Below are positions 8,820 through 19,127 of a stretch of DNA of 64,000 nucleotides, one piece after another. A program made the translations under genes and the position numbers. Source of the DNA: Allobosea sp. OK403 (lineage in GTDB: Bacteria; Pseudomonadota; Alphaproteobacteria; Rhizobiales; Beijerinckiaceae); the NCBI RefSeq assembly GCF_900113835.1, contig NZ_FOQV01000001.1:744001-808000 (forward strand), in the 5' to 3' direction. Under the pieces are notes generated by a model. The model did not search any database. It had not been told where the DNA came from and saw only the letters and a program-made list of their open reading frames with translations. Numbering within the stretch: the stretch's first letter is position 1; each line of letters begins with the position of its first letter.

Positions 8820-10163
8820 TCAGCTGCCGATCACGAAATCGAACAGCAGCTTGATGTTGAGCGCCGCGATCACGATCGCGATCAGCCAGGCGAAGATGGC
8901 GAGCCAGCGCGGAGCGACGAGCGCACCCATCTTCGCCTTGTCTGCTGTGAACATCACCAGCGGGAAGACGGCGAAGGAAAGCTGCAGACTGAGCACGACC
9001 TGGGTCAGGATCAGGAGCCGCGCCGTGCCGCTGTCGCCATACCAGATGGTCACGGCAGCGGCAGGCACGATGGCGATGGCGCGTGTGATCAGGCGGCGCA
9101 GCCAGGGCGCCAGCTTGATATTGAGGAAACCCTCCATGACGATCTGGCCAGCCAGCGTCGCCGTCACCGTCGAATTGATGCCGCAGCAGAGCAGGGCGAT
9201 GCCGAACAGGGTTGGTGCGATCGCCAGCCCCAGCAGCGGACCGATCAGCTTATGCGCCTCGCCGAGCTCGGCGACATCGGTCTGGCCGGTCTTGTTGAAG
9301 GTCGCTGCCGCCAGGATCAGGATCGCGGCATTGATCAGGAGCGCGAAGGTCAGCGCCACCGTCGAATCGATCGTGGCGTACTTCAGTGCCTGACGCTTCT
9401 CGGGCAGGCTCTCGCCATAGGCGCGGGTCTGTACGATGCCCGAATGCAGATAGAGATTATGCGGCATCACCGTCGCCCCCAGGATGCCGAGTGCGAGATA
9501 GAGCATCTCGGGATTGGTGACGATCTGCGTCGTCGGCGCGAACCCCTTGATCACCGCCCCCCAATCGGGATCGGCCAGCGCGATCTGGATAGCAAAGCAG
9601 ATGGCGATGACGCCGAGCAGGGTGATGATCAACGCCTCGACCCAGCGGAAGCCGAGCCGCTGCAGATACAGGATCAGGAAAACGTCGAGCGCCGTGATCA
9701 GGACGCCGATCTCGAGCGGAATGCCGAAGATCAGGTTGAGCCCGATCGCGGTGCCGATCACCTCCGCGATATCGGTCGCGATGATTGCGGTCTCTGCGAG
9801 AAACCAGAGCGTGAGCGCCACCGGCTTCGGAAAGGAATCGCGGCAGGCTTGCGCGAGATCGCGGCCCGAGCCGATGGCAAGCCGCGCGCAGAGCGCCTGC
9901 AGCACGACCGCCATGATGTTCGACAGCAACGCGACGATAAGCAGGGTGTAGCCGAATTTGGAGCCGCCGGCGATCGAAGTCGCCCAGTTGCCCGGATCCA
10001 TGTAGCCGACGGCGACGAGATAGCCCGGTCCGACGAATGCGACCGCGCGTCGCCAGCCTGGCTTGGAGGCTTGAACGTCGACCGAGCGATGCACATCGGT
10101 GAGCGAGGCCTCACCGCGATCCTGGCGCCAACCGGCGGGGGGCTTCCTGACGAAGGCGTCCAT
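8820..10163 (-). CDS. mntH: Nramp-family divalent metal (Mn2+) transporter
   Basis: A 447-residue inner-membrane protein with about 11 membrane helices, importing Mn2+ (and Fe2+) with protons. The two metal-binding unwound-helix motifs are present: DPGNW at residues 56-60 and MPHNLYLH at 233-240. It starts at ATG 10163 behind AGGTGATG. Two Mur-type boxes lie immediately upstream, so it is probably repressed by the Fur-like regulator Mur when manganese is plentiful. The N-terminal 40 residues are hydrophilic, as in many proteobacterial MntH. Confidence 0.96.
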   Translation of the reverse strand: MDAFVRKPPAGWRQDRGEASLTDVHRSVDVQASKPGWRRAVAFVGPGYLVAVGYMDPGNWATSIAGGSKFGYTLLIVALLSNIMAVVLQALCARLAIGSGRDLAQACRDSFPKPVALTLWFLAETAIIATDIAEVIGTAIGLNLIFGIPLEIGVLITALDVFLILYLQRLGFRWVEALIITLLGVIAICFAIQIALADPDWGAVIKGFAPTTQIVTNPEMLYLALGILGATVMPHNLYLHSGIVQTRAYGESLPEKRQALKYATIDSTVALTFALLINAAILILAAATFNKTGQTDVAELGEAHKLIGPLLGLAIAPTLFGIALLCCGINSTVTATLAGQIVMEGFLNIKLAPWLRRLITRAIAIVPAAAVTIWYGDSGTARLLILTQVVLSLQLSFAVFPLVMFTADKAKMGALVAPRWLAIFAWLIAIVIAALNIKLLFDFVIGS

Positions 10164-10180
10164 TAGACATCACCTGCTCT

Positions 10181-10221
10181 TGCGAATTATTTGCAAGATA
10201 CAGTTCTGCAAATTATTCGCA
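10181..10221. promoter_or_regulatory. Pair of Mur (manganese-responsive Fur-like) boxes
   Basis: Two 15-base dyads, TGCGAATTATTTGCA at 10181-10195 and TGCAAATTATTCGCA at 10207-10221, are near mirror images separated by 11 bases. Each matches the rhizobial Mur-responsive sequence. They lie just upstream of mntH and would block its promoter; the DUF2155 gene is on the far side, 190 bases away. Confidence 0.8.
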
Positions 10222-10409
10222 ACAAGGAAAATCACGCTGTCGTGCGATGGCGATATCCGGCGCATCCGCAATCGGGGGGACACCCGCCCAGCCCCCATGA
10301 CGATGAGGCATGGCTGGCGCGGAGACAGCAATCGCCCTTTTTCCGCTCGCTTTGCCATGGTAAGCCGCCAGCGCGCGGAGACCTCGCGCGACAGAGAATC
10401 GTTTTGAGC

Positions 10410-11027
10410 ATGCCGTCCCGCAGCCTTTCCGTTCTGGCCCTTGCTACGTTTGTTTCGTTTGCGCTGGGCGGGCCCGCTGCCGCCGATCGCATCCGCAACC
10501 CGACTGCGGTCTTCGCCGGGCTGGACAAGATCACAGGGCGGATCATCTCCTTCGAAGTGGCGGTTGACGAGACGGTGCAGTTCGGCGCTTTGCAGATCAC
10601 GCCGCGCGTCTGCTGGACGCGCCCGCCGACGGAAGCGCCGCAGACGACCTCCTTCACCGAGGTCGACGAGGTGACTTTCAACAACGAATACCGGCGCATC
10701 TTCACCGGCTGGATGTATGCGGCGAGCCCCGGCCTGCACGGCGTCGAGCATGCGATCTACGATGTCTGGCTGACCGACTGCAAAGGCGGAACAGAACTCG
10801 TCGTCGATCCCAAGGAGCCGGAGGCCCCGGTCCCCGAAGAACCGCGCCGGCCGCGCACCGCGCCGGCCCGCGACGTCAATCAGGCGCCGAACGCGCCTGC
10901 GCCGGGCGGACGCATCGATGTGCAGCCGCCCCAGGGCGTGCCGGTCGCGCCGCGCCAGGCGCCGAGCCAGCGCTTCTTCCCGACCAACCCGGCGCAGCCG
11001 CGTGATCCAGCCGGCGGCAACCGCTGA
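10410..11027 (+). CDS. DUF2155 domain secreted protein
   Basis: A 205-residue exported protein. The N-terminus is a signal peptide (cut near residue 25 after GPAAA). The DUF2155 domain follows, with NPTAVFAGLDKITGRIISFE, CWTRPPTEAP, the FTGWMYAASPGLHGVEHAIYDVWLTDC block, and two conserved cysteines likely to form a disulfide. The C-terminal 70 residues are Pro- and Ala-rich and probably disordered. The family is restricted to alphaproteobacteria and its function is unknown. The ATG at 10410 is chosen because the signal peptide begins there; codons upstream run through the mntH control region. Confidence 0.9.
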   Translation: MPSRSLSVLALATFVSFALGGPAAADRIRNPTAVFAGLDKITGRIISFEVAVDETVQFGALQITPRVCWTRPPTEAPQTTSFTEVDEVTFNNEYRRIFTGWMYAASPGLHGVEHAIYDVWLTDCKGGTELVVDPKEPEAPVPEEPRRPRTAPARDVNQAPNAPAPGGRIDVQPPQGVPVAPRQAPSQRFFPTNPAQPRDPAGGNR

Positions 11028-11089
11028 GGCCATTCGGCATGCTCCGGCATGAGGGCTGAGATCAGACTGACCTCCAGCTGGCTCGGGTC

Positions 11090-11770
11090 TCAGCCTGGCG
11101 TGAGTTCGGCCAGCGCCTGCCGCCCATCGATGTTCGCGCCCCTGGGCCAGGACCACCAATTGCCGGGTTTGGCGACGGCTCGCTCCAGCAGTCCCTGATA
11201 AGCCGAGCGCGGCACCTCCTGTGTGCCGAACTGGGCGAGATGCGAGGTCTGGAACTGCGCGTCGAGCAGGCTGTAGCCACCGCGCCTGAGCCGCGCGACG
11301 AGATGGACGAGGGCGACCTTCGAGGCGTCGGTCTCGCGGTGGAACATGCTTTCGCCGAAGAAGGCGCCGCCAAGCGAAAGCCCGTAAAGCCCGCCGACGA
11401 GCTTGTTCTCGCGCCAGCATTCCACCGTGTGGACATGGCCGAGGTGGAACAATTCACCGAAGATCTCGCGTATGCGGCCATTGATCCAGGTCTCGGGCCG
11501 GTCGGGCTTGGGCTCGGCGCAGGCCGCGATGACATGGTCGAAGGCGCTGTCGACCCTGATCTCGAAACGGTCGGAGCGGACGGTGCGGGCCAAGCGCGAC
11601 GACAGATGGAAGGCGGCGAGCGGGATGACGCCGCGAATCTCGGGCTCGACCCAGAACAGATTAGGGTCGTCGGCGCTCTCCGCCATCGGGAAGATGCCGG
11701 CTGTATAGGCGCGCAGCATGATCTCAGGCGTGATCAGCGGCGAGCGGACGGGCACGGAGCGGGCCTTCAT
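11090..11770 (-). CDS. aat: Leucyl/phenylalanyl-tRNA--protein transferase
   Basis: A 226-residue cytoplasmic enzyme that attaches Leu or Phe to proteins with N-terminal Arg or Lys, marking them for ClpAP. Conserved blocks are [11 protein letters not shown] at the N-terminus, [69 protein letters not shown], and [15 protein letters not shown]. The ATG at 11770 fits the usual family start; an upstream in-frame start adds 22 poorly conserved codons. It is convergent with the DUF2155 gene and is placed near accCB, as in other Hyphomicrobiales. Confidence 0.95.
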   Translation of the reverse strand: MKARSVPVRSPLITPEIMLRAYTAGIFPMAESADDPNLFWVEPEIRGVIPLAAFHLSSRLARTVRSDRFEIRVDSAFDHVIAACAEPKPDRPETWINGRIREIFGELFHLGHVHTVECWRENKLVGGLYGLSLGGAFFGESMFHRETDASKVALVHLVARLRRGGYSLLDAQFQTSHLAQFGTQEVPRSAYQGLLERAVAKPGNWWSWPRGANIDGRQALAELTPG

Positions 11771-11877
11771 GGCGTGATGGGAGCGCGGGCAGCGCGGGGA
11801 GTCAAACGGCGGCCACGCCATTCCCAGGCGGAGCAAAGCGCAGCCTCAGGAATCTCGGGCAGAGGACATATCTCGGG

Positions 11878-11932
11878 CAGACATCACGCCTCTCCCGCAA
11901 GAGATGGCCGGGTCAAGCCCGACCATGACGTG
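11878..11932. repeat. Dispersed intergenic repeat, CGGGTCAAGCCCGACC family
   Basis: Contains GGCCGGGTCAAGCCCGACC followed by ATGACG. Related strings occur at 26511-26624 and 35130-35262. It lies between aat and accC; repeats with this core are common between genes in Hyphomicrobiales. Confidence 0.6.
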
Positions 11933-11951
11933 TGCATCCCGCGAAGAGCGC

Positions 11952-13316
<1,365 letters not shown>

Positions 13317-13360
13317 CTTGAAGCCCAAATCGGATCGGCCATCCTCGCTCGGGGCCCGGC

Positions 13361-13822
13361 TCACTCGATCACCAGCAGCGGTTCGCCATATTCGACCGGC
13401 TGTCCGTCCTCGACCAGGATCGCGACGACCTTGCCGGCGCGGGGGGCGACGATGTCGTTGAAGGTCTTCATCGCTTCGACCAGGAGGACGCGCTCGCCCG
13501 CCTTCACGACGCTGCCGACCTCGACGAAGGGCTTGGCCTCAGGCGAAGCGCGGCGATAGGCCGTGCCCACCATCGGCGAAGCAACCGCGCCGGGATGGGC
13601 GGCGGACGGCTTGCCCTCGACCGGGGCAGCGACGACAGGCGCCGCGGCGGCGACGGGCAGGGGCGCAGCGGCAGCGGGAACCTGCACGGTTGCCGTGATG
13701 GTGCGGGCCACGCGGACGCGCAGATCGCCCTTCTCGACTTCGATCTCGGTCAGATCGGTCTCGTTCAGGAGCTGCGCGAGTTCGCGCACCAGTTCGGGGT
13801 CGATCGGGCTCTTGGTCGCCAT
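13361..13822 (-). CDS. accB: Acetyl-CoA carboxylase, biotin carboxyl carrier protein
   Basis: A 153-residue carrier. The N-terminal part (residues 1-45) pairs with AccC, a Pro/Ala linker follows at about 46-75, and the biotinyl domain ends the protein. The biotin attachment site is VEAMKTFN with the acceptor Lys119. It lies upstream of accC in one operon, and aroQ sits just upstream of it on the same strand (about 80 bases), an order common in this group of bacteria. Confidence 0.97.
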   Translation of the reverse strand: MATKSPIDPELVRELAQLLNETDLTEIEVEKGDLRVRVARTITATVQVPAAAAPLPVAAAAPVVAAPVEGKPSAAHPGAVASPMVGTAYRRASPEAKPFVEVGSVVKAGERVLLVEAMKTFNDIVAPRAGKVVAILVEDGQPVEYGEPLLVIE

Positions 13823-13899
13823 AGCGGTGTCACCGTCTTTGTCGTCTTGGCAGCGGAGCGCTGAGCGCGCTCACGCCATCCTGTGGAAGTACTGGCGGT

Positions 13900-14358
13900 T
13901 CAGGCCGCCGGTTTCGCGAGCCGCTTCTGCAGAAGCGGCACGATCGCGTCGAAAGCAAGATCATAGCTTGCGACGCCGAAGCCGCAGATCACGCCGACAC
14001 AAACCGGCGCCATATAGGAATGGTGCCGGAACTCCTCGCGGGCGTGGACATTGGAGACATGCACCTCGATGGCCAGCGCCTCGGTGCCCTTGATCGCGTC
14101 GCGCAGCGCGACCGAGGTGTGGGTATAGGCGCCAGCATTGATGACGATGCCCGCGCCGGCAAGGCCCGCCTGCTGAATGAAGCTGACGAGCTCGCCCTCG
14201 TAATTGGTCTGACGGAAAGTCAGCTCGACGCCGGCCGCGACCGCCTTGGCCTTGAGCCTCTCCTCGACGCCTGCCAGCGTCACCGCGCCATAGGTGGCGG
14301 GTTCACGGGTGCCGAGCAGATTGAGATTGGGACCGTTGAGGACGTGGACGGCGACCAT
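13900..14358 (-). CDS. aroQ: Type II 3-dehydroquinate dehydratase
   Basis: A 152-residue dodecamer-forming enzyme that converts 3-dehydroquinate to 3-dehydroshikimate in the shikimate pathway. The signature NGPNLNLLGTREPATYG at residues 8-24 carries the catalytic Tyr, and INAGAYTHTSVALRDA and EVHVSNVHAREEFRHHS are the substrate-binding segments with the catalytic His. It precedes accB and accC on the same strand. Confidence 0.97.
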   Translation of the reverse strand: MVAVHVLNGPNLNLLGTREPATYGAVTLAGVEERLKAKAVAAGVELTFRQTNYEGELVSFIQQAGLAGAGIVINAGAYTHTSVALRDAIKGTEALAIEVHVSNVHAREEFRHHSYMAPVCVGVICGFGVASYDLAFDAIVPLLQKRLAKPAA

Positions 14359-14461
14359 GGTGCGCGGTGATTCCAGCGCCGCATGAAAGCGGCAGACGCC
14401 GCCCTCATAAACGCTGCGGACCGGCAGGGGAAGGGCGAAACCCGACCAAAGTCGGCCGACC

Positions 14462-15280
14462 TCAGCCGCTGCAGGTCGCCTTGCCGCATTTGCGGACGGC
14501 GTCGATCTTGGCCTTCAGCGCCGCCTGGCCGACCGCGCCGAAGACAACCTCGTCGCCCAGGATGAAGGCGGGCGTGCCGGTGAGGCCCAGACGATCGCCC
14601 AAGGCGACGGTGTCCTCGATCACGGCCTTGGTCGCCGAGGCGTCCATGTCCTTCTTCAGGCGCTCGATATCCGCGCCGGCGTCCTTGGCGACCTCGAGCG
14701 CCTTGGCGCCGTTGACGCGTCCCTTGGTCGCCATCAATTTGTTGTGGAAGTCGAAATATTTCGCGCCCTGGAGCTGATTCATGGCGGCAACCGCGACGCG
14801 ACTGGCCTCGACCGAATCCGGTCCGAGGATCGGGAAATCCTTGATCACGACCTTGAGCTTGGGGTCTTCCTTGGCAAGCGCGCGGACATCTTCCAGCGCC
14901 CTTTTGCAGAAGCCGCAATTGTAATCCATGAATTCGACGATGGTAACGTCGCCCTGCGGGTTGCCGACGATCGCCGAAGTCGCGGGATCGACGAGGCGGG
15001 CCTTCTCGGCCGTGACAGCGCCGCGCTGCGCCTCGGCCTGGGCGACCGTGTTGCGGCGTTCGATCTCGACCAGTGCTTCCTGGACCAGTTCGGGGTTCTG
15101 CTGCAGGGTCTCGCGGATCAGATCGACCACGGCCTTGCGCTGCTCGGGGGTGAGAGCGGAGCTTTGCGCGCGGGCCGGCGCCATCGTCAGGCTGCCGGCA
15201 ACCAGGAACGCGGAGAGCGCGAGGCCGGCGCGGCGCAGCACCGCGAGGTCAAGGCGCAGCAGGAAGGGAAGCGCGATCAT
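14462..15280 (-). CDS. DsbA-family periplasmic thiol oxidoreductase
   Basis: A 272-residue exported protein. The signal peptide ends near residue 38 (APARAQ). A helical N-terminal extension of the Com1/ScsC-like type follows (LTPEQRKAVVDLIRETLQQNP), then the thioredoxin fold with active site NCGFC at Cys122 and Cys125 and the cis-Pro loop GTPAF. Its role is probably forming or reshuffling disulfides in the periplasm. The extension resembles those used for oligomerisation in ScsC-type proteins. The ATG at 15280 has AAGGACG upstream. It lies just upstream of aroQ on the same strand (103-base gap). Confidence 0.9.
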   Translation of the reverse strand: MIALPFLLRLDLAVLRRAGLALSAFLVAGSLTMAPARAQSSALTPEQRKAVVDLIRETLQQNPELVQEALVEIERRNTVAQAEAQRGAVTAEKARLVDPATSAIVGNPQGDVTIVEFMDYNCGFCKRALEDVRALAKEDPKLKVVIKDFPILGPDSVEASRVAVAAMNQLQGAKYFDFHNKLMATKGRVNGAKALEVAKDAGADIERLKKDMDASATKAVIEDTVALGDRLGLTGTPAFILGDEVVFGAVGQAALKAKIDAVRKCGKATCSG

Positions 15281-15442
15281 CGTCGTCCTTTCGGGCAGGC
15301 CGGCACTGGCCGGCAGGGCGTCTCGCCCCATCATGGTTTCGAAGAACCTTCAAAATTGCTTCTGGGCTCTTGCCGGGATCGCGTCAAATCACAGCTGTGA
15401 CAGCGGTTGCGGGATAAGGGCTGCTCGGTTACGGCAGCGGAC

Positions 15443-16633
15443 ATGACCCAGCCAGCCCCTTCCAGCCTCCTCATGCCCACGCTCGCCGCGCGGGCCGAGC
15501 GCGTTTCGCCCTTCATCGTCATGGATGTGATGAACCAGGCCGCCGCCATCGAGCGCAATGGCGGTTCGGTGGTGCATATGGAGGTCGGGCAGCCTTCCGC
15601 GCCGACGCCGGCCAGCATTCGCGCGGCAGCCGGCCGCGCGCTGGAGCATGGCCGCATCGGATACACCCAGGCTCTCGGCACGGATTCGCTGAGGGAACGC
15701 ATCGCGCGGCATTATCGGGATGCTTATGGCGTCGGCGTGGCGGCGCAGCGCATCGTGGTGACGACCGGCTCCTCGGGCGGCTTTATCCTGGCGTTCCTGG
15801 CCTGTTTCCAGCCGGGCGCGCGGGTCGCCATCACCGCGCCGGGCTATCCGGCCTATCGCAACATCCTGATCGCGCTGGGGCTGGAGCCCGTCGCAATCGA
15901 GGTCGGGCCCGAGACCCGCTTCGCGCTGACGCCTGAGCTCATCGCCAGGGCACATGCCGAGGCTCCGCTCGCCGGCGTGCTGACGATGAGTCCCGCCAAC
16001 CCGACCGGCGTGGTGATGGCGCCCGACGCCATCGCCGCCGTGGCGGCGGAGTGCCGGCGGCTCGGTCTCTGGTACATCTCCGACGAGATCTATCATGGGC
16101 TGACCTATGAGGCGCCGGCGACGACGGCGCTCGCCGCCGATCCCGACGCCATCATCGTCAACTCCTTCTCAAAATATTACTGCATGACCGGCTGGCGCGT
16201 CGGCTGGCTCGTGGTGCCCGAGCGGCTGGTGCGCACGATCGAGCGGCTGCAACAGAATTTGTCGATCTCGGTGCCTTATCTGAGCCAGGTCGCGGGCGAG
16301 GCGGCTTTCGAGGCCACCGCGGAGTGCGAGGCGATCAAGGCCGGCTACGCCGCAAACCGCGCCTATCTGCTGAAGGCTTTGCCGGAGATCGGGCTGGGTG
16401 ACTTCCTGCCCGTCGACGGCGCATTTTACATCTATCTCGACATAGGCCGATATTCGAACGATTCCATGGCCTTCTGCCGAGATGTTCTCAATCAGGCCGG
16501 CGTCGCGATCACGCCTGGGCTCGATTTCGACGAGGCGCGCGGCGCAAGAACCGTGCGGATGTCCTTCGCCGGTTCGCTGCAGGAATGCGAGCAGGCCGTC
16601 GAACGGATCGGAGCCTGGTTGAAAAGTCGCTGA
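15443..16633 (+). CDS. Class I/II pyridoxal-phosphate aminotransferase
   Basis: A 396-residue fold-type I aminotransferase related to aspartate/tyrosine-type enzymes. It shows the N-terminal VGQPSAPTP substrate loop, TTGSSGGF cofactor loop, SPANPTG with the conserved Asn, SDEIYHG with the Asp, and the PLP lysine in NSFSKYYCMTGWR at Lys244. The exact amino-acid specificity is not clear from sequence. The ATG at 15443 gives a short N-terminal tail; another ATG ten codons later is also possible. It is divergent from the DsbA-like gene. Confidence 0.9.
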   Translation: MTQPAPSSLLMPTLAARAERVSPFIVMDVMNQAAAIERNGGSVVHMEVGQPSAPTPASIRAAAGRALEHGRIGYTQALGTDSLRERIARHYRDAYGVGVAAQRIVVTTGSSGGFILAFLACFQPGARVAITAPGYPAYRNILIALGLEPVAIEVGPETRFALTPELIARAHAEAPLAGVLTMSPANPTGVVMAPDAIAAVAAECRRLGLWYISDEIYHGLTYEAPATTALAADPDAIIVNSFSKYYCMTGWRVGWLVVPERLVRTIERLQQNLSISVPYLSQVAGEAAFEATAECEAIKAGYAANRAYLLKALPEIGLGDFLPVDGAFYIYLDIGRYSNDSMAFCRDVLNQAGVAITPGLDFDEARGARTVRMSFAGSLQECEQAVERIGAWLKSR

Positions 16634-16723
16634 GCGCAAAGGGAGCAAGGCGAGCCCGACGCTTGCCAGGAGCAGGGATTCCCGTCCAACTCACGCGGTT
16701 CTTGATGTTGGGGAGCGAGTTCG

Positions 16724-18997
16724 ATGCGACATCGCTTTGCGTCTTCGCGCACGCCGGTCGCGCCCTGCGCCCTGGCGCTGCTCTTGTGCCTGTTCGCCAC
16801 GCTGGGCCTTGCGCCCGCGGGTTTCGCCCAAGCTCAAGACGACACGCATGTCACGCTGACGCTGCGCGGCGACGAGACACCGGAGACGGTGCGCAAGCTG
16901 GTCGACACTTTGTCGACCGGCGGCCGCAAGGTCGAGATCAGGATCACCGGCAAGGACCAACCCGCCCAGGCCACTCCAGCGGCAGTCGCGAACAACGTTG
17001 CCACGCCACAGGCCAACACCAACCCGGATCAGGGCGAAACACCGGTCGAGGCGTTCTGGGATCATTTCGTCGATGGGCTGACCCAAGGGGTCAGCGCAGT
17101 GCCACGCCTGGCCGAACTGCCGGACGCCTGGCGGAGGGCCTGGGCGCAGAACCGCAACGGCGCGAGCGGGCTTTCGGCCGGCTGGGGGATCAGCGCTGGC
17201 CTGGTGCTCGCGATCATCGCGGCGGGGCTGGTCCGTTTCGCGACCGCAGGCTGGTTCGCGCCTCGGCTGCGGCCCAAAGGACCTGAATTCACGCCGCGCC
17301 TGATCGCGTCGTCTTGGGGACTGTTCCAGGATCTGATGACGCTCACGGTCGGCCTGATGGCGTTGCACGCCGCGCGCATGCTCTGGCTGCCCGAACCCGA
17401 TCTTGCCGCGACGACTTTGCGTGTCATCGCCAACGGCGTCGTGATCGGGGCAGGACATCTGATCCTCGGGCGCTTCCTGCTCTCTCCCGGCGTGCCGGAA
17501 CGGCGGATCATGCCGCTGCCGCGCGCCAAGCGGCATTTCGGCCTGCTCGCCTTCTACGGCATCGCCTCGCCGATCCTGCTGACGGCCGCGGTTGCAGGCC
17601 AGCACGCAGCTGGCCCGGGCCCGGTCGCCGGACTGTTCACGCTGGTCGGCATTGCCGTGACGCTGTTCAAGGCGTGGTGGTTCATCGATGCGCGACACGA
17701 TCTTGCAACGCTCATCCTCGAATCAGCGCATGAGCCGGGGCTAGGCCGGCGGGTGATCGCGGCTGGGGCAGGCTGGCTCTACGCCGCCTCGGCCGTGGCG
17801 ATCTGGATGGTCGGCAACGCGGCGGCGATGATGGAGGGCGGAGCACGCTGGGCCGAGGCTGCCGGATTGACGCAGCTCATCATCGTGCTGGGACCGATCC
17901 TGGCGGTCGGCATCACCAGCCTGATGGCCTGCCGGCAGGCGCATGCCGCTGCCCTGGGCGAGCACGCGCCGCTCACGCTCGCGCTTGGCCATGCGGCGCG
18001 TGCGGCAGTCGGGGGCGTGATCTGGGCCGGCGGCTTCTACCTGCTGGCGCGGCTCTGGGGCGGCTTTCTTCTCGGCGGGAGCTCGACGGCGTTCTCCGCT
18101 TTCTCGCAGCGGGCGGCGGGCGTCGCCATGCTCGCCTTCGCGGGCTGGGTCGCGCTCGTCTTCCTGCGGGCCTTCTTCGACGCCTATGCACCCAAGCGCG
18201 GCGCAACCGGGCCTATCGACGAGGACGCCACGCTTGAAGAGAGCATCCCGTCAAGGCTCGCGACCGTTCTGCCGGTGTTGCGCGGCGTCGTACTGGGCGC
18301 GGTCGTCGGCCTGACCGGGCTCGTCGTGCTGTCGCGCCTCGGCGTCGATATCGGACCCTTGCTCGCCGGCTTCGGCATTCTGGGGCTCGCCATCTCCTTT
18401 GGCTCGCAGGCGCTGGTGCGCGATATCGTCTCCGGCTTCTTCTTCATGATCGAGGACGCTTTCCGCGTCGGCGAATATGTCGATACCGGGCGGCTCAAGG
18501 GCACGGTCGAGAAGATCTCGCTGCGCTCGATGCAATTGCGCCACCAGAGCGGGCAGATCCATACGGTGCCGTTTGGCCAGATTCCCTCCCTTACCAATGC
18601 GAGCCGTGACTGGGCGACGCTGAAGTTCAACGTTCGGCTCGATCACTCCGCTGATATCGAAAAGGCGCGCAAAGCGATCAAGAAGACGGGCTTGGCCCTG
18701 CTCGAAGATCCTGAATTCGCGCCGCATTTCATCGCGCCGCTCAAGATGCAGGGCGTCGCCGACATCACCGACAGCGCCATCGTGGTCAGGCTGAAATTTA
18801 CCGCCAAGCCGAACCAGGCCTCCTCGCTCCAGCGCGAGGCGTTGAAACGGGTCTATCGCGCGCTCAACGAGGCGGGGGTGCCCTTCGCCTCGAACGCCGT
18901 GACGGTGCGCGGCGGGGAGGCGACTTCGCAGGCCGCCGCGGCGGCAGCGATCAGCGCCGTGCCGCCACCGAGCCCGCTCGCGCCGGCAGCGGGGTGA
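16724..18997 (+). CDS. Large MscS-family mechanosensitive channel
   Basis: A 757-residue inner-membrane protein. A signal peptide or first helix occupies residues 1-37. A periplasmic stretch of about 120 residues with a TPAAVANN-type disordered part follows. About ten membrane helices span roughly residues 150-560. The MscS pore helix is GLVVLSRLGVDIGPLLAGFG and the next segment is SFGSQALVRDIVSGFF. The beta domain with VGEYVDTGRLKGTVEKISLRS and the C-terminal alpha/beta domain complete the fold, ending in an Ala/Pro tail. It opens on membrane tension to release solutes during osmotic downshock. The length places it with the MscM/YbiO-like group and not the small MscS. Confidence 0.92.
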   Translation: MRHRFASSRTPVAPCALALLLCLFATLGLAPAGFAQAQDDTHVTLTLRGDETPETVRKLVDTLSTGGRKVEIRITGKDQPAQATPAAVANNVATPQANTNPDQGETPVEAFWDHFVDGLTQGVSAVPRLAELPDAWRRAWAQNRNGASGLSAGWGISAGLVLAIIAAGLVRFATAGWFAPRLRPKGPEFTPRLIASSWGLFQDLMTLTVGLMALHAARMLWLPEPDLAATTLRVIANGVVIGAGHLILGRFLLSPGVPERRIMPLPRAKRHFGLLAFYGIASPILLTAAVAGQHAAGPGPVAGLFTLVGIAVTLFKAWWFIDARHDLATLILESAHEPGLGRRVIAAGAGWLYAASAVAIWMVGNAAAMMEGGARWAEAAGLTQLIIVLGPILAVGITSLMACRQAHAAALGEHAPLTLALGHAARAAVGGVIWAGGFYLLARLWGGFLLGGSSTAFSAFSQRAAGVAMLAFAGWVALVFLRAFFDAYAPKRGATGPIDEDATLEESIPSRLATVLPVLRGVVLGAVVGLTGLVVLSRLGVDIGPLLAGFGILGLAISFGSQALVRDIVSGFFFMIEDAFRVGEYVDTGRLKGTVEKISLRSMQLRHQSGQIHTVPFGQIPSLTNASRDWATLKFNVRLDHSADIEKARKAIKKTGLALLEDPEFAPHFIAPLKMQGVADITDSAIVVRLKFTAKPNQASSLQREALKRVYRALNEAGVPFASNAVTVRGGEATSQAAAAAAISAVPPPSPLAPAAG

Positions 18998-19089
18998 GGT
19001 TTGCGCCAGAACGGCAGAATAGGCGCTCGGCCGGTTCGTAGGCATCCGGGCGCACAAGCTTTCTTGGTGGCAGCATAGTCCGCGACATG

Positions 19090-19122
19090 AAAAAGGCCGC
19101 TGCGGTGTCCCGCAGCGGCCTT
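19090..19122 (-). terminator. Rho-independent terminator of rne
   Basis: A perfect 13-base inverted repeat, AAGGCCGCTGCGG-TGTC-CCGCAGCGGCCTT. On the minus strand it is followed by a T run (A run at 19090-19094 on the plus strand). It begins six bases after the rne stop codon. Confidence 0.9.
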
Positions 19123-19127
19123 CTGAT

